From the NCBI GenBank assembly GCA_028870815.1, contig JAGWOU010000081.1, positions 1-7,245 of the forward strand: 7,245 nt of DNA. Reading direction: 5' to 3'. Source of the DNA: Rhodospirillales bacterium (GTDB taxonomy: Bacteria > Pseudomonadota > Alphaproteobacteria > Acetobacterales > Acetobacteraceae). This document shows, piece by piece, positions 6,910 through 7,245 of this stretch. Under the pieces are notes generated by a model. That model worked only from the letters and a program-made list of their open reading frames with translations, was not told the origin of the DNA and did not search any database. Position numbers and translations under genes: made by a program. Position 1 is the stretch's first letter. Every line of letters begins with the position of its first letter.

Positions 6910-7245
6910 TCACTCCCCGGCGGGTGGGTTGGAAAGCAACGAGGTCTGGCCGGGGGCCGGCGCAGACGATGCGCGCCCACCCAGCGAACCCGCTGGCGGC
7001 AACGGCTTGCCCGCCTTCAAATCCGCGATGAGCGCTTCCGTACGCGCCGCGTCCATGTCCTCGTAATAATCATCGTTCACCTGCAAAATCGGTGCGTTCA
7101 CACAGGCGCCCAGACATTCCACCTCTTTCAAGGTGAACATGCCGTCGGCGCTGGTCTCACCGAAATTCTTGATGCCGGTAGCTTTCTTGCAGGCGCTCAC
7201 GATATCGTCGGAACCACGCAGCCAGCACGGCGTGGTGGTGCAAAG
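6910..7245 (-). CDS. nuoE: NADH-quinone oxidoreductase subunit E (NuoE), 5'-truncated by the window edge
   Basis: C-terminal part of the 24-kDa-type subunit (NDUFV2 equivalent), which holds the [2Fe-2S] cluster N1a beside NuoF. The frame is open to the window edge and gives the last 111 residues; roughly the first half of a normal NuoE (about 200 residues) is missing. Visible in the thioredoxin-like fold are CTTTPCWLRGSDDI at partial-protein residues 2-15 and EVECLGACVNAPILQVNDDYYED at 41-63. The four cluster cysteines are therefore residues 2, 7, 44 and 48 of the fragment. The spacing between the second and third ligand is 37, one more than in the E. coli and bovine proteins as I recall them. 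The C-terminal tail after about residue 78 is rich in Pro, Ser, Ala and Gly and ends NPPAGE, as in other alphaproteobacterial NuoE tails. A GTG at 7200 is not the start, because the conserved motif continues upstream of it. Confidence 0.97.
   Translation of the reverse strand, partial: LCTTTPCWLRGSDDIVSACKKATGIKNFGETSADGMFTLKEVECLGACVNAPILQVNDDYYEDMDAARTEALIADLKAGKPLPPAGSLGGRASSAPAPGQTSLLSNPPAGE
6913..6918 (-). promoter_or_regulatory. Ribosome binding site of nuoF
   Basis: The minus strand reads GGGGAG, seven bases before the ATG at 6905, inside the last codons of nuoE. It supports the 430-residue NuoF over the version starting at 6980, for which no homologous N-terminus exists. Confidence 0.65.

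Noticed and set aside
6906..6980. N-terminal extension of nuoF to 6980
   Set aside because: The 25 added residues are a frame-shifted reading of the nuoE end. The start at 6905 matches the family N-terminus.
1..7245. Promoters, terminators, RNA genes, mobile elements, CRISPR arrays or a hidden novel system
   Set aside because: There is no non-coding stretch longer than 12 bases, no T-run after a hairpin, no tRNA- or rRNA-like sequence, no insertion-sequence ends and no regular direct repeats that I can see. The entire window is accounted for by nuoE to nuoL.

Overview
The window is an internal stretch of a bacterial respiratory complex I (proton-pumping NADH:quinone oxidoreductase, NDH-1) operon. 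It lies entirely on the minus strand. Reading from high to low coordinates the order is nuoE (5' end missing), nuoF, nuoG, nuoH, nuoI, nuoJ, nuoK and nuoL (3' end missing). The DNA is GC-rich and almost entirely coding. The longest gaps between genes are 12 bases, and several neighbours overlap or lie within 4 bases of each other.

The source is probably an alphaproteobacterium. NuoF, NuoG, NuoH and NuoI closely resemble the mitochondrial subunits. NuoG has no ligands for the extra N7 iron-sulfur cluster found in enterobacteria and Thermus. NuoI is the short 162-residue form. NuoE has the alphaproteobacterial and mitochondrial style of cluster motif and a Ser/Pro/Gly-rich tail. I cannot name a family or genus from this alone.

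Region by region (minus strand): 7245-6910 is the C-terminal part of NuoE (N1a cluster). 6905-5613 is NuoF (NADH and FMN site, N3 cluster). 5609-3558 is NuoG (N1b, N4 and N5 clusters). 3561-2560 is NuoH (membrane subunit next to the quinone site). 2547-2059 is NuoI (N6a and N6b clusters). 2046-1405 is NuoJ, 1405-1097 is NuoK, and 1094-1 is the first 364 residues of NuoL (antiporter-like proton channel). Electrons run from NADH to FMN in NuoF, along the clusters of NuoF, NuoG and NuoI (N1a in NuoE is a side cluster), to quinone at the NuoH interface. NuoH, NuoJ, NuoK and NuoL form part of the membrane proton-pumping arm. The cluster-ligand and key charged residues I looked for are present, so the genes look intact and functional.

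The operon promoter and terminator lie outside the window. Every gene start in view has a Shine-Dalgarno-like sequence just upstream, mostly inside the end of the preceding gene, which suggests translational coupling. The plus strand has three very long open frames (up to 1101 codons), but they are codon-aligned shadows of the nuo genes. I see no mobile element, RNA gene, CRISPR array or undescribed system. This is an ordinary, well-conserved housekeeping region, and the findings are correspondingly modest.
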